Assembly: GCF_036226745.1 (NCBI RefSeq)
Contig: NZ_CP109013.1
Span: 3,596,001-3,660,000 of the forward strand
Length of the DNA: 64,000 bases
Reading direction: 5' to 3'
DNA from: Streptomyces sp. NBC_00683
GTDB taxonomy: Bacteria; Actinomycetota; Actinomycetes; Streptomycetales; Streptomycetaceae
In this document: piece by piece, positions 17,678 through 25,960 of the stretch
How positions within the stretch are numbered: position 1 is the stretch's first letter
Layout of the letters: every line of letters starts with the position of its first letter
Position numbers and translations under genes: made by a program
Notes under the pieces: model-generated
The model's input: only the letters and a program-made list of their open reading frames with translations
What the model was told of the DNA's origin: nothing
Databases searched by the model: none

Positions 17678-18598
17678 CTAGTTCTTCTGGATCTGGTCGA
17701 AGCTCAGCTCGACCGGGGTTTCGCGACCGAAGATCTCGACGAGGCCCTTGACCTTCTTCGAGTCGGCGTTGATCTCGTTGATCGTCGCCTGCAGCGTCGC
17801 GAACGGGCCGTCGGTGACGGTGACCGAGTCGCCGACCTCGAAGTCCAGCACCTGGACCTCGACCTTGCGGGCCGGAACCGGCTTGCCCTCGGCCTCTGCG
17901 GCCTCGCGGGCGGCCTTCTCCTCGGCCTCCGGGGCGAGCATCTTGACGATCTCGTCCAGGGTCAGCGGGTACGGGTCGTAGGCGTTGCCCACGAAGCCGG
18001 TGACGCCGGGCGTGTTGCGGACGACGCCCCAGGACTCGTTCGTCAGGTCCATGCGCACCAGGACGTATCCCGGGAGCTTGTTCTGACGGACGTTCTTGCG
18101 CTCACCGTTCTTGATCTGGACGATCTCTTCCTCGGGCACTTCGGCCTGGTAGATGAAGTCCTCGACGTTGAGCGAGACGGCGCGCTGCTCCAGGTTGGCC
18201 TTCACGCGCTTCTCGTAACCGGCGTACGTGTGGATGACGTACCACTCGCCGGGCAGACCGCGCAGCTCGTCGCGCAGGGCGGTGACGGGGTCGACGGGGG
18301 CGGCCGGCTCGGCCTCTTCCTCGGCGTCCTCGTCGGACTCGGCGGCGTCAGCGTCCTCGGCGGCGTCCGTGTCGTCAGCGGCCTCGTCGGACTCGGCGGC
18401 CTCCTCGGCCTCCGCTTCCTCGTCGGACTCGACGTGCACGGCGTCCTGCTCGGCGGGCTCGCCCGCGGCGTCGTCAGCAGCTTCGACCTGGTCCGGGGCC
18501 ACGGCGTCCGCCGCCTCGACGATGTCGAGCTCGTCCTCGGCGGACTCGACGGCGCTCGCCGTGGGCTCGGCGTCGTCGTTCAGGTTCGGGTCAGACAC
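17678..18598 (-). CDS. nusG: Transcription termination/antitermination factor NusG
   Basis: This 306-aa factor binds the polymerase clamp and links it to Rho or the ribosome. The NGN domain begins near residue 115 ([20 protein letters not shown]) and the KOW domain has [17 protein letters not shown]. It is much longer than E. coli NusG (181 aa) because the first 110 residues are a low-complexity acidic stretch of Glu, Asp and Ala, a feature of Streptomyces NusG. The start is GTG at 18598 (VSDPNLND) with AGGAAGAAG upstream. It follows secE after 73 nt. Confidence 0.96.
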   Translation of the reverse strand: MSDPNLNDDAEPTASAVESAEDELDIVEAADAVAPDQVEAADDAAGEPAEQDAVHVESDEEAEAEEAAESDEAADDTDAAEDADAAESDEDAEEEAEPAAPVDPVTALRDELRGLPGEWYVIHTYAGYEKRVKANLEQRAVSLNVEDFIYQAEVPEEEIVQIKNGERKNVRQNKLPGYVLVRMDLTNESWGVVRNTPGVTGFVGNAYDPYPLTLDEIVKMLAPEAEEKAAREAAEAEGKPVPARKVEVQVLDFEVGDSVTVTDGPFATLQATINEINADSKKVKGLVEIFGRETPVELSFDQIQKN

Positions 18599-18643
18599 GA
18601 TGGCTGCTTCTTCCTGGATACAAATGGGTGGAACATGCGAAAG

Positions 18644-18662
18644 GGGCGCCTGTGAGGCGCCC
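18644..18662 (-). promoter_or_regulatory. Hairpin in the secE-nusG spacer
   Basis: On the minus strand GGGCGCCT and AGGCGCCC form an 8-bp stem with a 3-nt loop, followed by CTTTCG. It may be a weak attenuator between secE and nusG. Confidence 0.4.
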
Positions 18663-18671
18663 TCCGCGGGA

Positions 18672-18959
18672 TCAGCCGAAGACGTACTTGATGACCCGCG
18701 CGAAACCGAAGTCAATCACGGTAACGAGACCGATCATGACGACCACGAACACGATCACCACGGCCGTGTAGGTCGTCAGCTGGCTGCGAGTGGGCCAGAC
18801 GACCTTGCGCAGCTCGGCAACGATCTGGCGGTAGAACAGCGCGAGCCGGCCCAGAGGGCCCTTCTTGCCGCGCTTGCCGCCCTTCCGGGTCTTCTTCTTC
18901 GACTCGGGGGCCTCATCATCGGCATCAGGCATGTCGATGGAGCCCACGGCGTCCGTCAC
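18672..18959 (-). CDS. secE: Preprotein translocase subunit SecE
   Basis: This 95-aa subunit stabilises the SecY channel. A basic N-terminal tail ([14 protein letters not shown]) leads to the conserved amphipathic segment [15 protein letters not shown] and one transmembrane helix ([18 protein letters not shown]). The start is GTG at 18959 (VTDAVGSID), which gives the usual Streptomyces length. It lies just downstream of tRNA-Trp and upstream of nusG, the normal actinobacterial order. Confidence 0.96.
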   Translation of the reverse strand: MTDAVGSIDMPDADDEAPESKKKTRKGGKRGKKGPLGRLALFYRQIVAELRKVVWPTRSQLTTYTAVVIVFVVVMIGLVTVIDFGFARVIKYVFG

Positions 18960-19066
18960 GCTACTCACCTGATTCCGGGTCGTGGCCGTGCCGCGCCCGG
19001 TGGAGCCGCACGGCGATGCATTGAAGTACGTACATGCGCACACATCCTGGCGAAGGAGTGTGTAGC

Positions 19067-19138
19067 AGGGCCGGAGGGACTTGAACCCCCAACCGCTGGT
19101 TTTGGAGACCAGTGCTCTACCAATTGAGCTACGACCCT
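19067..19138 (-). tRNA. tRNA-Trp (CCA)
   Basis: The acceptor arms AGGGTCG and CGGCCCT pair with one G-U. The anticodon stem-loop CTGGT-CTCCAAA-ACCAG carries CCA, and the T arm reads GGGGG-TTCAAGT-CCCTC. The 72-nt gene is directly upstream of secE. Confidence 0.96.
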
Positions 19139-19351
19139 TTGTGGTTTCCACCAACCTACCGCATCTTCCCCGGTGGGCCGGGTGCAAAAACGGTGCGGCT
19201 GATGAAGGCCAACGACAGGTGAGTGTACGTGCTCAGGGGCGTCGCGTCGAACAGACAACTACCGACCGGTCCTGTCCGGATGCTGTCCGACTCCTGTCCG
19301 GTCCCTGAAACCCCTGTGCCGACGGCATTTCCGGTCTGGGAGCATGGGGGC

Positions 19352-20578
19352 ATGAGCGCTGCAACTTCTCCGTCCGAGCGCCGGGTTTCGGCCCGCATCG
19401 GTGCGATCTCCGAGTCCGCCACCCTCGCCGTCGACGCCAAGGCCAAGGCCCTCAAGGCAGCTGGGCGTCCGGTGATCGGCTTCGGCGCCGGTGAGCCCGA
19501 CTTCCCGACCCCCGGCTACATCGTCGACGCCGCGATCGAGGCCTGCTCCAACCCGAAGTACCACCGCTACACCCCGGCGGGCGGGCTCCCCGAGCTCAAG
19601 GCCGCCATCGCAGAGAAGACGCTGCGCGACTCCGGCTACGAGGTCGAGCCCTCCCAGGTCCTGGTGACCAACGGTGGCAAGCAGGCCATCTACGAGGCCT
19701 TCGCCGCGATCCTGGACCCGGGCGACGAGGTCATCGTCCCCGCCCCGTACTGGACCACCTACCCCGAGTCCATCCGTCTGGCGGGCGGCGTCCCGGTCGA
19801 GGTCGTGGCCGACGAGACCACCGGCTACCGGGTCTCCGTCGAGCAGCTCGAAGCGGCTCGCACCGAGCGCACGAAGGTCGTCCTGTTCGTCTCTCCGTCC
19901 AACCCGACGGGCGCCGTCTACAGCAGGGCCGACACCGAGGCGATCGGCCGCTGGGCCGTCGAGCACGGCCTGTGGGTGCTGACCGACGAGATCTACGAGC
20001 ACCTGGTCTACGGCGACGCGGAGTTCACCTCGCTCCCCGCGCTCGTGCCCGAGCTGCGCGACAAGTGCATCGTGGTCAACGGAGTCGCCAAGACCTACGC
20101 GATGACCGGCTGGCGGGTGGGCTGGATCGTCGGCCCGAAGGACGTCGTCAAGGCCGCGACCAACCTCCAGTCGCACGCCACGTCCAACGTCAGCAACGTC
20201 GCCCAGATCGCCGCGCTGGCCGCGGTCTCCGGTCCGCTGGACGCGGTCGCCGAGATGCGGACCGCCTTCGACCGCCGCCGCCGGACGATCGTGCACATGC
20301 TCAACGAGATCGACGGCGTGCTCTGCCCCGAGCCCGAGGGCGCGTTCTACGCGTACCCGTCGGTGAAGGGGCTGCTCGGCAAGGAGATCCGGGGCAGGCG
20401 CCCGGCCGACTCGGCCGAGCTCGCCGCCCTCATCCTGGACGAGGCCGAGGTCGCCGTCGTACCGGGTGAGGCCTTCGGCACCCCGGGCTACCTGCGCCTG
20501 TCGTACGCGCTGGGCGACGACGACCTCGTCGAGGGCGTCTCGCGGCTCCAGAAGCTGCTGGGCGAGGCCCGCGACTGA
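19352..20578 (+). CDS. aspC: Aspartate aminotransferase (class I/II, PLP)
   Basis: This 408-aa enzyme exchanges amino groups between aspartate and 2-oxoglutarate and sits in the cytoplasm. It has [11 protein letters not shown] near the N terminus, [10 protein letters not shown] for PLP-phosphate contact, and [15 protein letters not shown], where the lysine forms the Schiff base with PLP. The Arg in LRLSYAL binds the substrate carboxylate. The start is ATG at 19352. An ATG 9 nt upstream runs into a stop after three codons. It is divergent from tRNA-Trp/secE and is followed by a strong terminator. Confidence 0.95.
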   Translation: MSAATSPSERRVSARIGAISESATLAVDAKAKALKAAGRPVIGFGAGEPDFPTPGYIVDAAIEACSNPKYHRYTPAGGLPELKAAIAEKTLRDSGYEVEPSQVLVTNGGKQAIYEAFAAILDPGDEVIVPAPYWTTYPESIRLAGGVPVEVVADETTGYRVSVEQLEAARTERTKVVLFVSPSNPTGAVYSRADTEAIGRWAVEHGLWVLTDEIYEHLVYGDAEFTSLPALVPELRDKCIVVNGVAKTYAMTGWRVGWIVGPKDVVKAATNLQSHATSNVSNVAQIAALAAVSGPLDAVAEMRTAFDRRRRTIVHMLNEIDGVLCPEPEGAFYAYPSVKGLLGKEIRGRRPADSAELAALILDEAEVAVVPGEAFGTPGYLRLSYALGDDDLVEGVSRLQKLLGEARD

Positions 20579-20594
20579 TCCGCGTACCTGACCG

Positions 20595-20632
20595 AAGAAG
20601 TGGCCCCCGGCTCCGGCCGGGGGCCACTTCTT
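20595..20632 (+). terminator. aspC terminator
   Basis: AAGAAGTGGCCCCCGG and CCGGGGGCCACTTCTT form a perfect 16-bp stem with a 6-nt loop, followed by TTGTT. It begins 16 nt after the aspC stop. Confidence 0.88.
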
Positions 20633-20700
20633 TGTTCGAGCGGTAACTCAGGAGGGAATCCGGCTACCGCGACACCCCTCATGTGCGGCAAGATCCTTCA

Positions 20701-21714
20701 ATGGAGCGTGACGTACGGCTGTTGCCCAAGGCCCATCTGCACCTGCACTTCACCGGGTCGATGCGGCCGACGACCCTGCTCGAACTCGCGGACAAGTACG
20801 GGGTGCACCTCCCCGAGGCGCTGACCAGCGGTGAGCCGCCCAGACTGCGTGCGACCGACGAGCGCGGCTGGTTCCGCTTCCAGCGCCTCTACGACATCGC
20901 ACGGTCCTGTCTGCGCTCTCCCGAGGACATCCAGCGGCTCGTGCGCGAGGCGGCCATGGAGGACGTGGCCGACGGCTGCGGGTGGCTGGAGATCCAGGTC
21001 GACCCCACCTCGTACGCCCCGCTGCTCGGCGGGCTCATCCCGGCCATCGAGATCATCCTGGACGCCGTGGACAGCGCGGCACGCGACACCGGGCTCGGGA
21101 TCCGGGTCGTCATCGCGGCGAACCGGATGAAGCACCCGCTGGACGCCCGGACGCTGGCCCGCCTCGCCGTGCGGTACGCGGACCGGGGGGTCGTCGGCTT
21201 CGGGCTCTCCAACGACGAGCGCCGCGGCATGGCCCGCGACTTCGACCGCGCGTTCGCCATCGCCCGGGAGGGCGGCCTCCTCGCCGCCCCGCACGGCGGC
21301 GAGCTCTCCGGGCCCTCCAGCGTCCGGGACTGCCTGGACGACCTCGACGCGTCCCGGATCGGGCACGGCGTGCGGGCGGCCGAGGATCCCCGGCTGCTGC
21401 GCAAGCTCGCGGAGCGCGGGGTGACGTGCGAGGTCTGCCCGGCCTCCAATGTGGCGCTCGGCGTCTACGAGAAGCCGGCGGACGTACCTCTGCGCACCCT
21501 GTTCGACGCGGGGGTCCCGATGGCGCTCGGCGCGGACGACCCGCTGCTGTTCGGTTCGCGGCTGGCGGCCCAGTACGACCTCGTACGGCGCCACCACGCC
21601 TTCACCGACGAGGAGCTGGCCGAGCTGGCGCGGCAGTCGGTGCGCGGGTCTGCGGCACCTGTCGACGTCCGCGAGAAGCTGCTGGCCGGAGTCGACACGT
21701 GGCTCGCTAGCTGA
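20701..21714 (+). CDS. Adenosine deaminase family protein
   Basis: This 337-aa metal-dependent TIM-barrel deaminase probably converts adenosine, or a related aminopurine, to the deaminated base. The zinc ligands are seen in KAHLHLHFTGS, APHGGE (the catalytic Glu follows the His) and SRIGHGV. The last metal motif reads LGADDP where typical adenosine deaminases have NTDDP or NSDDP. The two Asp residues are kept, but the preceding residues differ, so the substrate is uncertain. The start is ATG at 20701; no strong ribosome-binding site is seen. Its 3' end overlaps the convergent TetR gene by 8 nt. Confidence 0.85.
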   Translation: MERDVRLLPKAHLHLHFTGSMRPTTLLELADKYGVHLPEALTSGEPPRLRATDERGWFRFQRLYDIARSCLRSPEDIQRLVREAAMEDVADGCGWLEIQVDPTSYAPLLGGLIPAIEIILDAVDSAARDTGLGIRVVIAANRMKHPLDARTLARLAVRYADRGVVGFGLSNDERRGMARDFDRAFAIAREGGLLAAPHGGELSGPSSVRDCLDDLDASRIGHGVRAAEDPRLLRKLAERGVTCEVCPASNVALGVYEKPADVPLRTLFDAGVPMALGADDPLLFGSRLAAQYDLVRRHHAFTDEELAELARQSVRGSAAPVDVREKLLAGVDTWLAS

Positions 21715-22297
21715 TTCCGGCCAGCAGGGTGCGGGCGATCGAGGCGGCGAACTCGTCCAGGGGCTGCGGGGGCCTGCCCTCGGGTGCCATCTCGTAGGCG
21801 AAGGCGCGCTGGGCGCAGGCGCCCAGCAGCAGGGACGCGGCGGCGTAGGTGTCGGCGTCCGTCCGGATGCGGCCGGCTCCCTGTTCGGCGCGCAGGTAGG
21901 CGTCGAGTCCCTGGATCGGCTTGTGCGGTCCGGTGCCCATCTCGCGCATCGCCGCCCGGTGGCGGCGCTGGAGCTGGGGCTCGGCGTAGAGCGACGCGGC
22001 CATCGGGAAGGTCTGCTGGTAGAAGAGCGCGGCCCGGCGGGCGACCTCGGTGAGGTTCTGCTCGATGTCGCCCTCCCCCGGCTCCAGATGGCTCAGGAGT
22101 GCCCCGAGCCCGGGCAGCCGCTCGCCGAGCACGGTCACGAAGAGCTCTTCCTTGCTGGCGAAGTACTTGTACAGCGCCGCCTCGGAGCAGCCGGCCGCCT
22201 TCGCGATCTCCTTCGTCGTCGTCCGCGCGAGACCCAGGCCGAGCATGAGCTCATGGGCCGCGTCGACGATTCGGACGCGGGCCGGTTTCTGTTCCAT
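21707..22297 (-). CDS. TetR family transcriptional regulator
   Basis: This 196-aa repressor has an N-terminal helix-turn-helix at about residues 27-47 (TTTKEIAKAAGCSEAALYKYF) and a variable ligand-binding domain. It is divergent from an NAD(P)-binding protein, with twin palindromic operators in the 89-nt gap. This strongly suggests that it represses both itself and that gene. The ligand is unknown. Confidence 0.92.
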   Translation of the reverse strand: MEQKPARVRIVDAAHELMLGLGLARTTTKEIAKAAGCSEAALYKYFASKEELFVTVLGERLPGLGALLSHLEPGEGDIEQNLTEVARRAALFYQQTFPMAASLYAEPQLQRRHRAAMREMGTGPHKPIQGLDAYLRAEQGAGRIRTDADTYAAASLLLGACAQRAFAYEMAPEGRPPQPLDEFAASIARTLLAGIS

Positions 22298-22325
22298 GCG
22301 TGCTCCCGACAGCCTTGACGAGTGG

Positions 22326-22364
22326 GTGAGTGTCCGCTCACTCTAGAGGTGAGTGAACACTCAC
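22326..22364. promoter_or_regulatory. Twin operators for the TetR regulator
   Basis: Two copies of the dyad GTGAGTG-N2-CACTCAC lie 23 nt apart centre to centre. The right one (22349-22364) is perfect, and the left one (22326-22341) has one mismatch in its right half. They fill the gap between the divergent TetR and NAD(P)-binding genes. Confidence 0.8.
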
Positions 22365-22386
22365 CCACCCGGAGAGGGCGTGCACG

Positions 22387-23022
22387 ATGAGGCTCACAGT
22401 GTTCGGTGCGACAGGGGCCGTCGGCCAGGAGATCGTGGGGCAGGCGCTCGATGCGGGGCACGAGGTGACGGCGGTGGTCCGCGATCCCGACCGGCTCCCT
22501 GAGGGGCCCCCGTGGGCGGATCTGCACGCGGTGGTGCGGCTCGGCGACGAGGAGGCCGTGCGCGCGGCGGTGGCGGGGCGGGACGCGGTGCTGTCCGGGC
22601 TCGGATCGCGGGGGCGGAAGTCGGGCGACGTCGCGGAAAGGCTCACCGGGCAGGTCCTGCGGGCGATGGAGGCCACGGAGGTGCGTCGGCTGCTGGTCGT
22701 GAGCGCGGCGCCGGTCGGGCCGGAGGCGGCGGACGAACCCCTGCCGGACCGTCTGATGCGCAAGGTGATCGGCGCGGTCCTCAAGGAGCTGTACGTGGAC
22801 CTGACGCGGATGGAGGCCGCGCTGGCCCGCAGTGCCGCGGACTGGACGTCCGTGCGGCCGCCGAAGCTGACGAACGGCTCCCGGACGGGGGTGTACCGGA
22901 CGGTCATCGGCGGCACCCCGCGCAGCGGCCGGTCCATCTCACGGGCCGATGTGGCGCATGCGATGCTCGCGCTGATCGATGACCCGGCGGCCGTGAAGCA
23001 GGGCGTGGGCGTCGCCTACTGA
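22387..23022 (+). CDS. NAD(P)-binding (NmrA/BLVRB-like) oxidoreductase
   Basis: This 211-aa protein has a single Rossmann fold, with the nucleotide-binding motif VFGATGAVGQEI at the N terminus. It belongs to the atypical short-chain dehydrogenases (NmrA-like or biliverdin/flavin reductase-like), and the usual YxxxK pair is not evident. The segment VRPPKLTNGSRTGVYR is typical of the family. The TetR operators upstream suggest induction by a small molecule, perhaps an electrophile or redox-active compound. It ends 10 nt from the convergent murB. Confidence 0.85.
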   Translation: MRLTVFGATGAVGQEIVGQALDAGHEVTAVVRDPDRLPEGPPWADLHAVVRLGDEEAVRAAVAGRDAVLSGLGSRGRKSGDVAERLTGQVLRAMEATEVRRLLVVSAAPVGPEAADEPLPDRLMRKVIGAVLKELYVDLTRMEAALARSAADWTSVRPPKLTNGSRTGVYRTVIGGTPRSGRSISRADVAHAMLALIDDPAAVKQGVGVAY

Positions 23023-23031
23023 AGGTCCGGG

Positions 23032-24087
23032 CTACAGGCTGACGCCGACCGTCACCGGCTCGTTGACGAGTGTGACTCCGAAGGCCTCGTGGACCCCGGC
23101 GACGACCTCGCGGGCCAGGGCCAGCAGGTCCTCGGTCGTCGCGCCGCCGCGGTTGGTCAGGGCGAGCGTGTGCTTGGTGGAGATACGGGCCGGGCCCGTG
23201 CCGTAGCCCTTGGTGAAGCCGGCCTTGTCGATGAGCCAGGCCGCGGAGGTCTTCACGCGGCCCTCGCCCGCGGGAAAGGCCGGAGGCGTGACGTCCGCGC
23301 CCAGGCGCTCCTTGGCGCGGGCGACGAAGGCGGCGTGCTCCGCCTCGTCGAGGATCGGGTTGGTGAAGAAGGACCCTGCCGACCAGGTGTCGTGGTCCTC
23401 CGGGTCGAGGACCATGCCCTTGCCCGCCCTCAGCTTCAGGACCGTTTCGCGGGCGGCCGCGGCGGGAACGCGATCCCCCTGCTCGACGCCCATGGCACGT
23501 GCCGTCTCCGGGTAGCGCAGCGGTGCGGAACGGCCCCCCGCCTCTTCCAGCTCGAATCGGACACGGAGCACGACGAAGCGGTCGGGCTCGGCCTTGAAGC
23601 GGCTGTGCCGGTACGAGAAGGCGCAGTCGGCGTTCGGGACGGTGACCGTCTCCCCGGTGGACCGGTCGTAGGCGACGACCTCGGTGATGACCGAGGACAC
23701 CTCCTGCCCGTACGCGCCGACGTTCTGGATCGGCGTCGCCCCGGCGGATCCGGGGATCCCGGCGAGGCACTCGATGCCTGCCAGGCCGGCCTCGACCGTG
23801 CGGGCCACGGCGTCGGTCCAGACCTCGCCGGCCGCCAGTTCCAGCGTCGTACCCGAGAGCTCGAAGCCCTTGGTCGCGATGCGCAGGGCGGTCCCGTCGA
23901 AGCCCTTGTCGCCGATGACCAGGTTGGAGCCGCCTCCGATGACCAGGAGCGGGGTGCCGCTCCCGTCGGCCTCGCGCACGGCGGCGATCACCTCGGCGTC
24001 GGTGGTGGCCGTCAGAAGGCGGCTGGCGGGGCCGCCGAGCCGGAAGGTGGTCAGGGGGGCGAGGGGGGCATCGTGGAGTTCCTGCAC
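23032..24087 (-). CDS. murB: UDP-N-acetylenolpyruvoylglucosamine reductase
   Basis: This 351-aa cytoplasmic flavoenzyme reduces UDP-GlcNAc-enolpyruvate to UDP-MurNAc for peptidoglycan. FAD-binding segments GGGSNLVIGDKGF and IPGSAGATPIQNVGAYG are clear. The substrate-binding FSYRHSRFK, the proton-donor Ser in SAGSFFTNP and the C-terminal catalytic Glu in NEPVTVG are all present, so the enzyme should be active. The start is GTG at 24087 (VQELHDAPLAPLTTFRLGG). Confidence 0.95.
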   Translation of the reverse strand: MQELHDAPLAPLTTFRLGGPASRLLTATTDAEVIAAVREADGSGTPLLVIGGGSNLVIGDKGFDGTALRIATKGFELSGTTLELAAGEVWTDAVARTVEAGLAGIECLAGIPGSAGATPIQNVGAYGQEVSSVITEVVAYDRSTGETVTVPNADCAFSYRHSRFKAEPDRFVVLRVRFELEEAGGRSAPLRYPETARAMGVEQGDRVPAAAARETVLKLRAGKGMVLDPEDHDTWSAGSFFTNPILDEAEHAAFVARAKERLGADVTPPAFPAGEGRVKTSAAWLIDKAGFTKGYGTGPARISTKHTLALTNRGGATTEDLLALAREVVAGVHEAFGVTLVNEPVTVGVSL

Positions 24088-24099
24088 GGGGACAAGAGT

Positions 24100-24140
24100 A
24101 CGGTCCGCGGTCCCACCGCTCGGGCGGGGCCACGGACCGT
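24100..24140 (-). terminator. Terminator after the HadAB-like genes
   Basis: ACGGTCCG (24100-24107) and CGGACCGT (24133-24140) close a long GC-rich stem with small bulges inside. It lies between the hadB-like stop and the murB start. Confidence 0.6.
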
Positions 24141-24197
24141 ACGTGCAGGGCCCCAGGTCGGGTCGCGCGGGAGTCCGGCCCGCGCCGGACCCGTACC

Positions 24198-24626
24198 TCA
24201 GGCCAGCCGGACCACGGCGCGGGACATGCCCAGCACCTTCTTGCCGTCGCTCATCGCCGTGAGGTCGACCCGCACCAGGTTGTCGTCCAGCTTCGCGCCG
24301 ACCTTGCCGCTGACCTCGACGGACGCACCCGTTTCGTCGTTCGGTACGACGACCGGCTTGGTGAACCGCACCCCGTACTCGACGACCGCGCCCGGGTCAC
24401 CCGTCCAGTCCGTGACCACCCGGACCGCCTCGGCCATCGTGAACATGCCGTGCGCGATCACATCCGGGAGCCCGACCTCGCGCGCGAACTTCTCGTTCCA
24501 GTGGATCGGGTTGAAGTCACCCGAAGCGCCCGCGTACTGCACGAGCATCGCCCGGGTCACCGGAAACGACTGCGCCGGCAGCTCCGTACCGACCTCGACC
24601 GCCTCGTACGCAATCCTCGCCGTCAT
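24198..24626 (-). CDS. MaoC-family dehydratase, HadB-like subunit
   Basis: This 142-aa hot-dog-fold protein carries the hydratase motif in GDFNPIHWNEKFA, with the catalytic Asp and His of the (R)-hydratase 2 family (YAGASGDFNPIH). It starts with ATG at 24626, sharing one base with the stop of the gene upstream (TGATG), so the two are coupled. Such pairs form a heterodimer, as in the mycobacterial (3R)-hydroxyacyl-ACP dehydratases HadAB. They probably act on acyl chains in lipid or polyketide metabolism. Confidence 0.88.
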   Translation of the reverse strand: MTARIAYEAVEVGTELPAQSFPVTRAMLVQYAGASGDFNPIHWNEKFAREVGLPDVIAHGMFTMAEAVRVVTDWTGDPGAVVEYGVRFTKPVVVPNDETGASVEVSGKVGAKLDDNLVRVDLTAMSDGKKVLGMSRAVVRLA

Positions 24627-25078
24627 CACGCCTCCTCGGCGGCACGCGCCACCAGCTTCGTCCACGCGGTCACGACGTGCTCACCGCTCTCGTCGTGCAC
24701 CTCGCCGCGGATGTCCACGATGTCGTTGCCCGCCATCGACTTGACCGCCTCGATCGTCGAGGTGACCGTCAGCCGGTCTCCCGCCCGCACCGGACGCACG
24801 TACGCGAACTTCTGGTCGCCGTGCACCACACGGCTGTAGTCCAGGCCGAGCTGCGGATCCTGGACCACCTGGCCGGCGGCCTTGAAGGTGATCGAAAAGA
24901 CGAACGTGGGCGGAGCGATCACATCCGAATGACCGAGGGCCTTTGCGGCCTCGGGATCCACGTACGCAGGATTGGTGTCACCCACCGCCTCTGCGAACTC
25001 CCGGATCTTCTCCCGGCCGACCTCGTACGCCGGGGTGGGCGGATAGGTCCGCCCCACGAAGGACTGGTCGAGCGCCAT
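24626..25078 (-). CDS. MaoC-like N-terminal-type dehydratase, HadA-like subunit
   Basis: This 150-aa hot-dog-fold protein has GDTNPAYVDPEAA in the place of the catalytic motif, but lacks the His that the partner has. This matches the non-catalytic, substrate-binding HadA-type subunit. AGGAGGT lies about 10 nt before the ATG. It is the first gene of a two-gene unit, downstream of rpmG and behind a terminator. Confidence 0.88.
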   Translation of the reverse strand: MALDQSFVGRTYPPTPAYEVGREKIREFAEAVGDTNPAYVDPEAAKALGHSDVIAPPTFVFSITFKAAGQVVQDPQLGLDYSRVVHGDQKFAYVRPVRAGDRLTVTSTIEAVKSMAGNDIVDIRGEVHDESGEHVVTAWTKLVARAAEEA

Positions 25079-25133
25079 GAGCTCGCTACCTCCTGGTGAA
25101 AGTCGAATTGGGCCCAGTGCGACCCATACAACG

Positions 25134-25168
25134 ACACGAGGCCGCCCCCAATGGGGACGGCCTCGTGT
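25134..25168 (-). terminator. rpmG terminator
   Basis: On the minus strand ACACGAGGCCGTCCCC pairs with GGGGCGGCCTCGTGT over a short loop, 13 nt after the rpmG stop. Confidence 0.8.
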
Positions 25169-25180
25169 ACGAGCCTGTTT

Positions 25181-25345
25181 TCAGCGCGTTTCGCGGTGCG
25201 CAGTGTGCGAGTTGCAGCGCGGGCAGTGCTTCTTCATCTCAAGACGGTCCGGGTTGTTACGCCGGTTCTTCTTGGTGATGTAGTTCCGCTCCTTGCACTC
25301 CACGCAGGCCAGCGTGATCTTCGGGCGGACGTCGGTGGCAGCCAC
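25181..25345 (-). CDS. rpmG: 50S ribosomal protein L33
   Basis: This 54-aa large-subunit protein is of the zinc-containing (C+) type. Two Cys pairs, CVEC and CPRC, frame the conserved [14 protein letters not shown] stretch. The start is GTG at 25345 ([13 protein letters not shown]), which gives the standard length; longer readings have no homology. It lies just after tRNA-Met and tRNA-Thr on the same strand, a common actinobacterial arrangement. Confidence 0.95.
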
Positions 25346-25433
25346 GTGAGTGCTCCTTGGACGGACGGTGGACGGATGAACGCAAAAAAGAGTAGCCGAT
25401 CGAAGGACCGACCCCACAATCGGCTACCGTTAG

Positions 25434-25506
25434 TAGCGGTGACCGGACTTGAACCGGTGACACAGCGATTATGAGCCGCTTGCTCTACCGACTGAGCTAC
25501 ACCGCT
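25434..25506 (-). tRNA. tRNA-Met (CAT, elongator type)
   Basis: The acceptor AGCGGTG/CACCGCT is fully paired and an A discriminator follows. The anticodon loop CTCATAA gives CAT, and the T arm is intact (GTTCAAGTC). The paired first base indicates an elongator, not an initiator. The gene is 73 nt long. Confidence 0.94.
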
Positions 25507-25551
25507 TTGATGACGAGTCTCCCCGCCGAAGCGGGGTTACCCGATCACCAG

Positions 25552-25624
25552 AGCCCCAATGCGGAATCGAACCGCAGACCTTCTCCTTACCATGGAGACG
25601 CTCTACCGACTGAGCTATTGGGGC
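25552..25624 (-). tRNA. tRNA-Thr (GGT)
   Basis: The acceptor GCCCCAA/TTGGGGC is fully paired. The anticodon stem-loop TCTCC-ATGGTAA-GGAGA carries GGT, and the T arm has GTTCGATTC. The 73-nt gene is 45 nt upstream of tRNA-Met. Confidence 0.95.
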
Positions 25625-25734
25625 GAGCGAGGAAGACATTACACGGTCTCTCGCCGATCGCCCAAATCCGTTTCGTCCGCCCACCGCCGGACCTTGATCG
25701 GCCCCCTGGCCACCCCTCCGCCGGACCCCCTGAT

Positions 25735-25766
25735 CAGGCCCTTGATCAGGCGCTGATCAGGGCCTG
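25735..25766. repeat. TGATCA palindrome cluster upstream of the amidohydrolase
   Basis: CAGGCCCTTGATCAG (25735-25749) faces CTGATCAGGGCCTG (25753-25766), and another CTGATCAG lies just upstream at 25730. This is the only structure seen in the 336-nt gap 25625-25960, which holds the tRNA-Thr promoter region and the start region of the amidohydrolase. Its role is unknown. Confidence 0.5.
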
Positions 25767-25960
25767 AGGAGGGTTTGATCGGCAGCGGTCCGGGCGCTGC
25801 GCCACCGCCTCGCACGGGTCGGCGGGCCCCCCTGAACACACCCGCCCCGCGCACGCCGTCGAGCCACAGCGGTACGACTATTCGGCTCCTCCTCGAAGCG
25901 CACCCGGCACCCCCATAGGCTCGGCCCACTCTGCGTGATCTTGTCTCCCTCTGGAGTGCG

